Positions 5,490 through 8,136 of a stretch of 8,136 bases of DNA are shown here, piece by piece. The position numbers and the translations under genes were made by a program. The stretch lies in the NCBI GenBank assembly GCA_903904495.1, contig CAIVCU010000065.1, forward strand, positions 1 through 8,136, in the 5' to 3' direction. The DNA comes from an uncultured Chlorobiaceae bacterium. Lineage in GTDB: Bacteria; Bacteroidota; Chlorobiia; Chlorobiales; Chlorobiaceae. Position 1 is the first letter of the stretch. Each line of letters opens with the position of its first letter. The notes beneath the pieces are model-generated. The model ran no database searches and had not been told where the DNA came from. It saw only the letters and a list, made by a program, of their open reading frames with translations.

Positions 5490-6158
5490 TCAGCTCGCCT
5501 GAGATGGAGTTCGGATGAGCTGGATACCGTAGGGAACGAAGGCGATCGTCAGCAGAATTGATGCTGCCAAGTTGACGATTTCAACTCCATCGGGAGTTCC
5601 AATCAGGAGAACTCCGACCAAAAATAAAAGACTCTGCCAGGTTGAAAGGGCCTTGCTTTTAAGTAAGGCTAAGGCCAGTATTCCAAACCCGATAGGCAAA
5701 AACAATATTCCCCAAATCATGACCATCCAGCCTTGTTTGGAAAACATGGCCAACAGGCCGGGCATCATATTCATGAACTCCGTACCGGAGAGTTCTGTAA
5801 GAGCGCTCATGGTGAGGCATAGCGCACCCTTGTCGGCTGCCAAAGCCAGAGAGCCCAATACCGCCAGCGCTCCGCCAAGAAATCCCGCCCATGCTACTGC
5901 AGTTTGATCAAGAAGTCTCATGAAATGCAGCGCAACAACAACCAGCAGAGCAGTATCGATCGTGACCAATGCATGCCCGAAATGAAGCAAACCAGAAGCG
6001 CCGTGGGCTCTCAGAATGAGTTCGGATGGACCAAGAAAGTGAGGGTGCAGTAACCCCGGATGAACCGAAAAGGCAAAGACAAACACTAACGGGAAAATGA
6101 TGAAGGACAGGCCTGTCCCGATGCGTTTAGTCGAACTCAAGAGGTTGCTTGCGTGCAT
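5490..6158 (-). CDS. Integral membrane protein of unknown function (222 aa)
   Basis: ATG at 6156-6158 is preceded by a strong GAGGAGA Shine-Dalgarno at good spacing; the stop is TGA at 5490-5492. About six membrane helices are predicted by eye at residues 17-36, 62-80, 88-108, 142-166, 174-190 and 193-214. Loops are short apart from the one at 37-61 (HPGLLHPHFLGPSELILRAH), which carries several His and may be a conserved functional site, and the one at 109-141 with DKGALC and a Met/Gly-rich stretch. There is no signal peptide cleavage site and no recognisable transporter or enzyme motif. The gene is intact and lies 62 bases downstream of the nucleotidyltransferase gene on the same strand, so co-transcription is possible, though its own ribosome site suggests independent translation. 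I do not recognise the family. Confidence 0.85.
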   Translation of the reverse strand: MHASNLLSSTKRIGTGLSFIIFPLVFVFAFSVHPGLLHPHFLGPSELILRAHGASGLLHFGHALVTIDTALLVVVALHFMRLLDQTAVAWAGFLGGALAVLGSLALAADKGALCLTMSALTELSGTEFMNMMPGLLAMFSKQGWMVMIWGILFLPIGFGILALALLKSKALSTWQSLLFLVGVLLIGTPDGVEIVNLAASILLTIAFVPYGIQLIRTPSQAS

Positions 6159-6220
6159 AAGGTTCTCCTCGCGCTGTTATGGTGCCTAAAAAATTAGACT
6201 GATAATTCGCATCGTTGGAT

Positions 6221-6523
6221 TTATGAGGTAATTTCCAGTAGTTTTGCTTGGGATCGGGCCATGGCAACAACTGGATTTTCCTGGGCAGATGGATTTTTTA
6301 CCAGGATATCAACCGGAAGATTAAGTTGCTGTTCCAATAGAGTTTTAATACGTGCTTGGTCAAGCAAACTGATAACCGGTGCTGGTTCGATCAGCAGATC
6401 AATATCGCCGCCATTTCGCGTGTCGTCCAGCCGTGAACCATATAACCAAACAAGCACATCCACTCCAGCAACAGTACGACTGGTATTAACAATAGTATTG
6501 ATTTGTTCTGTTGTCAAACGCAT
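6221..6523 (-). CDS. MNT-type nucleotidyltransferase (antitoxin-like), orphan
   Basis: This 100-residue protein is a minimal nucleotidyltransferase. It has the signature GSR (29-31) followed by GGDIDLLIE (38-46), where D40 and D42 are the metal-binding aspartates; a third carboxylate is expected on the strand LPVDILV (about 69-75). Proteins of this short type usually pair with a HEPN-domain toxin; characterised MNT antitoxins transfer AMP to a tyrosine of the HEPN RNase. Here the neighbour downstream is a membrane protein, and upstream is a repeat region, so no HEPN partner is visible. The start ATG at 6521-6523 has an AGAGGA Shine-Dalgarno about 9 bases upstream and starts the domain cleanly. 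All catalytic residues look intact, so the enzyme may still act, on a distant partner or as a leftover antitoxin. Confidence 0.88.
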   Translation of the reverse strand: MRLTTEQINTIVNTSRTVAGVDVLVWLYGSRLDDTRNGGDIDLLIEPAPVISLLDQARIKTLLEQQLNLPVDILVKNPSAQENPVVAMARSQAKLLEITS

Positions 6524-6597
6524 TTTTTCATTCCTCTTAAGCGACTTTTCAGAGCCGATCAGGATCGATTGCCCAATGATATTTTATAAGTATAACC

Positions 6598-6657
6598 AAA
6601 AAAAAGATTTTATCAGCCCACACACTCCGTCGTAAGGATGAGAAACATTGTGTTGGG
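6598..6657 (-). other. Imperfect stem with downstream T-run, upstream of the MNT gene
   Basis: On the - strand CCCAACAC (6657-6650) can pair with GTGTGTGGG (6625-6617) with one bulged base around a large loop, followed 11-12 bases later by eight T (6605-6598). It could be a weak terminator or leader structure ahead of the MNT gene, about 75 bases before its start. The left-hand half (6615-6635) also resembles 8065-8085. Confidence 0.3.
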
Positions 6658-6658
6658 A

Positions 6659-6710
6659 GAAGGGTTGTCTGAAGAAAGTACTGGTTATGAATATCGTCCC
6701 CGTTCCCCTT
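6659..6710 (+). repeat. Dispersed repeat, copy 1
   Basis: About 41 of 53 positions match copy 2 at 7857-7909. The shared core is AAAGT-x-C-xx-GTTATGAAT, then TCG, CCCC and CCCTT. Both copies are in the same orientation and lie either side of the methyltransferase gene. Confidence 0.65.
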
Positions 6711-6806
6711 TTGATGACAGCCATCCGTTTTCTACTCTTAAATTCTTTTTTTTGCCTGACAAAACAGGCCGTTTCGTTCAGTAACGAACAATTCCCGGAA
6801 CTTTGA
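6687..6806 (+). CDS. Possible 39-aa relative of the tiny exported peptide
   Basis: ATG at 6687 to TGA at 6804-6806 encodes MNIVPVPLLMTAIRFLLLNS, then FFCLTKQAVSFSNEQFPEL. It has the same length as the exported peptide at 3339 and shares MNI at the start, a hydrophobic first half and a SFSNEQF/AFSNESF motif encoded by the identical 12 bases TTCAGTAACGAA. The start lies inside dispersed repeat copy 1 and the C-terminal His/Lys tail is absent, so it may be a decayed relative or a coincidence. It ends just before the methyltransferase promoter at 6810. Confidence 0.3.
   Translation: MNIVPVPLLMTAIRFLLLNSFFCLTKQAVSFSNEQFPEL
6773..6788. promoter_or_regulatory. Palindrome TTCGTT-4-AACGAA upstream of the methyltransferase promoter
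   Basis: Perfect 6-bp arms lie around CAGT, centred about 30 bases upstream of the -35 box. The same TTCGTTA unit occurs again at 6855-6861 just after the predicted transcription start. This pairing suggests binding sites for one regulator, although this copy also lies in the frame of the doubtful 39-aa ORF. Confidence 0.35.
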
Positions 6807-6809
6807 TTG

Positions 6810-6838
6810 TTGACCGGGTGATTGGATATGCTTATTAT
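6810..6838 (+). promoter_or_regulatory. Sigma-70 type promoter of the methyltransferase gene
   Basis: TTGACC (6810-6815) and TATTAT (6833-6838) are separated by exactly 17 bases, and each matches 5 of 6 consensus bases. The predicted transcription start is near 6845, giving a leader of roughly 37 bases before ATG 6882. An apparent upstream ATG at 6822 lies inside this promoter and is therefore not the start. Confidence 0.6.
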
Positions 6839-6843
6839 TTTTT

Positions 6844-6858
6844 CGAACACTTTGTTCG
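6844..6858. promoter_or_regulatory. Palindrome at the predicted transcription start
   Basis: CGAACA (6844-6849) and TGTTCG (6853-6858) are perfect arms around CTT. The position over +1 is that of a repressor operator, or of a short 5' hairpin in the transcript. Confidence 0.5.
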
Positions 6859-6881
6859 TTAAAATACGGGAGAGAGGAAAA

Positions 6882-7628
6882 ATGAAACGGAAAGGACTTT
6901 ACAGACCGACGGTGGAGGACGCCATCGAGATCGGCGGAATTGAAACATTGCATCCGGGCGGTTTTGCCCTTACGAAAAGAACAGCGGAGCTTGCAGCGCT
7001 AAGGGAGGGGTTGAAGGTGCTTGATGTGTCAAGTGGCCGGGGAACTCAATCGATATTCTATTCAAAGGAGTTCGGCGTCGATGTAACGGGAGTTGACATT
7101 TCGGAGGAGATGGTGAAAACAGCTGCTGACAATGCCGATAAAGCGGGACTGTCTCATAAGGTGCAATTCGGGCTTGGGGATTCGCAATGCCTGCCATTCG
7201 AGGACAATACTTTTGATGTCGCGATCAACGAGTGCGCCGTTGGCATACCTGACGACTCACAGAAAGTATTGAATGAGATGGTCCGTGTGGTAAAGCCGGG
7301 TGGCCGGATTTTGATTCATGAATCGACCTGGCGTGTCAGGCTTTCAAAAGAGGAAAAAGATGAGTTTGCCGAGCGGTATGGCACTACACCCCTTGAGTTT
7401 GAAGAGTGGCGGGTCATGCTCGAAAAAGCCGGAGTGAACAATATCGTCTACGAATTCGAGCAGTGGTCAAAGCCTGAAATGTTTTGGAAAATACGGAAGG
7501 ATCGCGATGTCAGGCACTGGTTTTTCACGATGACAATTCCTGAAAAGCTGACAACCTTGAAAAGGATATTTGCCAGATACGGGATGAACGGTGTTGTTAC
7601 CGTCATGAAAAATGAGCGGGTGTTTTAA
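6882..7628 (+). CDS. Class I SAM-dependent methyltransferase (Methyltransf_11 type)
   Basis: This 248-residue protein starts at ATG 6882, behind a GAGAGG Shine-Dalgarno. Motif I is VLDVSSGRG (46-54), where SS replaces the common GC. The ribose-binding acidic residue is D72 in GVDIS, the adenine-side motif is GDSQCLPF (99-106), motif IV is DVAINECAVGIPDDS (112-126), and VKPGG (137-141) precedes strand 5. The C-terminal third (about 150-248), with RLSKEEKDEFAERYGTTP and several aromatic residues (HWFFTM), probably forms the substrate-binding part. It is cytoplasmic and transfers methyl from SAM to an unidentified small molecule; UbiE, arsenite and sarcosine-type enzymes share this core, but I see nothing that picks one. 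It is monocistronic, with its own promoter and palindrome, and flanked by related repeats, which suggests a transferred single gene. It is unrelated in detail to the broken methyltransferase at 1859-2478. Confidence 0.88.
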   Translation: MKRKGLYRPTVEDAIEIGGIETLHPGGFALTKRTAELAALREGLKVLDVSSGRGTQSIFYSKEFGVDVTGVDISEEMVKTAADNADKAGLSHKVQFGLGDSQCLPFEDNTFDVAINECAVGIPDDSQKVLNEMVRVVKPGGRILIHESTWRVRLSKEEKDEFAERYGTTPLEFEEWRVMLEKAGVNNIVYEFEQWSKPEMFWKIRKDRDVRHWFFTMTIPEKLTTLKRIFARYGMNGVVTVMKNERVF

Positions 7629-7678
7629 CGTACCGTATTGCAGGGGAAGTTGGGGTATGCGCTGTTCAAGGGAGAAAA

Positions 7679-7741
7679 ATGAGGTTTAAGATTTTGCTTT
7701 CCTTCCTCTGGAAGATCAATAACAGTGGTTTCAGATGGTAA
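7679..7741 (+). CDS. Doubtful 20-aa ORF after the methyltransferase
   Basis: ATG at 7679 follows an AAGGGAG Shine-Dalgarno at ideal spacing and encodes MRFKILLSFLWKINNSGFRW before TAA at 7739-7741. It has a basic N-terminus and a hydrophobic patch. The good ribosome site 51 bases after the methyltransferase stop suggests either a real micropeptide or the start of a second operon gene that has been truncated. There is no other support. Confidence 0.25.
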   Translation: MRFKILLSFLWKINNSGFRW

Positions 7742-7775
7742 TTTGCAATCATGCAACGGAAATGTGCTTTACCTT

Positions 7776-7790
7776 GTTCCTGCAAGGAAC
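7776..7790. other. Small perfect hairpin downstream of the methyltransferase
   Basis: GTTCCT (7776-7781) and AGGAAC (7785-7790) lie around GCA. No T-run follows, so it is at best a weak terminator. The 7742-7949 stretch otherwise holds only repeat copy 2. Confidence 0.35.
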
Positions 7791-7856
7791 CAAATGATTA
7801 TTAACCCTTTGTTCAAACGGCCTCAATGAAGATGGTTTCTATGCTGTTTTTCAAGC

Positions 7857-7909
7857 GAAGGGGTTGTTTAGAGAAAGTGCACGTTATGAATGTCGCCCCC
7901 TATGCCCTT
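7857..7909 (+). repeat. Dispersed repeat, copy 2
   Basis: This is the partner of 6659-6710 in the same orientation. It holds GAAAGTGCACGTTATGAAT followed by GTCG and a C-rich end. The embedded ATG opens a frame of only nine codons, so the element itself is probably not a gene. Confidence 0.65.
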
Positions 7910-7949
7910 AACTAAAAGTGATAACTTTCTTAGTGGCCATCAAATCAAC

Positions 7950-8014
7950 TACCCCGCCGCAAGCAGCGGGGTATGAATTCATATTGAGATTATTTTTTCG
8001 CGAAGCAAGCTTCG
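7950..8014. repeat. REP-like double hairpin
   Basis: Two hairpins are joined by a short AT-rich linker. The first is TACCCCGC (7950-7957) with GCGGGGTA (7966-7973), loop CGCAAGCA, then GAATTC. The second is CGAAGC (8001-8006) with GCTTCG (8009-8014), loop AA, then GGGGAATT. Both carry a CAAGC/GCTTG apex. GC-rich hairpins of the GCTTGCxGCGGGGT type beside GAATTC are familiar as REP elements mobilised by RAYT (TnpA_REP) transposases. No such transposase is in the window. Confidence 0.6.
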
Positions 8015-8136
8015 GGGAATTGACCCATAGCGATTAAATACTTCATTATTAACAGGCAGTTCCCAGCCCAACGACTCCATTGTAACACAGCCCTGTAACG
8101 GCTCCATCTCATCAGCAAATACAGTCCATTCAATAA
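7979..8136 (-). CDS. C-terminal end of an ORF running off the right edge
   Basis: The - frame ending at TGA 7979-7981 reads from the right edge IEWTVFADEMEPLQGCVTME, SLGWELPVNNEVFNRYG, then SIPRSLLREKIISI. The first 37 residues look like genuine protein. The last 14 are translated from the second hairpin of the REP-like element, so a repeat insertion has probably replaced or extended the original C-terminus. A second frame (stop at 7990-7992) is also open but has an unnatural Leu/Trp/Arg-rich composition. No family is recognised; the start is outside the window. Confidence 0.4.
   Translation of the reverse strand, partial: IEWTVFADEMEPLQGCVTMESLGWELPVNNEVFNRYGSIPRSLLREKIISI

Noticed and set aside
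5572..5907. Open frame on the + strand inside the membrane protein gene
   Set aside because: It is antisense to the intact six-helix protein and has no start signal.
6261..6635. 124-aa + strand ORF opposite the MNT gene
   Set aside because: It is a shadow frame extending into non-coding DNA; the MNT signature on the other strand is unambiguous.
6822..6881. Upstream start for the methyltransferase
   Set aside because: The segment contains the promoter -10 box and the +1 palindrome and lacks a Shine-Dalgarno; ATG 6882 has one.
1859..8136. Integron gene-cassette array
   Set aside because: Small single genes and a GCCCAAC word at 8066 suggested attC sites, but genes point both ways and no R''/L''...L'/R' pairs could be found between them; no integrase is present.
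1..8136. CRISPR array, tRNA or rRNA genes
   Set aside because: No regularly spaced repeats of 25-40 bases and no cloverleaf with a T-loop consensus or conserved rRNA stretch was seen on either strand.

Overview
The window looks like bacterial chromosome with an accessory character. I think a green sulfur bacterium (Chlorobium/Pelodictyon-type) is plausible. That rests on the flavour of the small genes, the heptad and REP-like repeats and moderate base composition; no taxonomic marker gene is present, so it is an impression only.

Layout. (1) Positions 1-1640 hold the end of a two-component operon on the + strand: the C-terminus of a sensor histidine kinase overlaps, by a GTGA junction, an intact NtrC-type sigma-54 response regulator. 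(2) Positions 1641-2710 are decayed. They contain a short 7-bp tandem repeat, a possible scrap of an AlbA_2-type regulator, a class I SAM methyltransferase (- strand) broken by one frameshift, and a coding-like relic on the + strand. (3) Positions 2684-3796 hold very small genes: an 88-aa exported protein (- strand, with promoter, Shine-Dalgarno and terminator), then a 39-aa exported His-rich peptide and a 43-aa single-span membrane protein on the + strand, separated by a perfect palindrome and followed by a terminator. (4) Positions 3797-5106 are mostly non-coding and AT-rich. They carry one intact 126-aa protein of unknown function (- strand), a doubtful 37-aa ORF, an inverted repeat, and a hairpin resembling a degenerate group II intron domain V. 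(5) Positions 5107-6523 (- strand) hold a heavily decayed HigA antitoxin relic without a HigB toxin, an intact six-helix membrane protein and an intact MNT-type nucleotidyltransferase (antitoxin-like) without an adjacent HEPN partner. (6) Positions 6600-8136 hold an intact SAM methyltransferase (+ strand) with a good sigma-70 type promoter and a palindrome at the predicted transcription start. Related ~53-bp repeats flank it, followed by a REP-like double hairpin and the end of a - strand ORF that runs off the window.

How it works together. Only the kinase/regulator pair forms a clear functional unit. The rest reads as a gene-turnover zone beside a conserved operon: single accessory genes, orphaned toxin-antitoxin parts and pseudogenes at different stages of decay, separated by palindromes and dispersed repeats. 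I found no complete new multi-gene defence or metabolic system. The best leads are the tiny exported-peptide/membrane-protein pair, a possible second relative of that peptide, the repeats flanking the methyltransferase, and the REP-like and intron-like relics.
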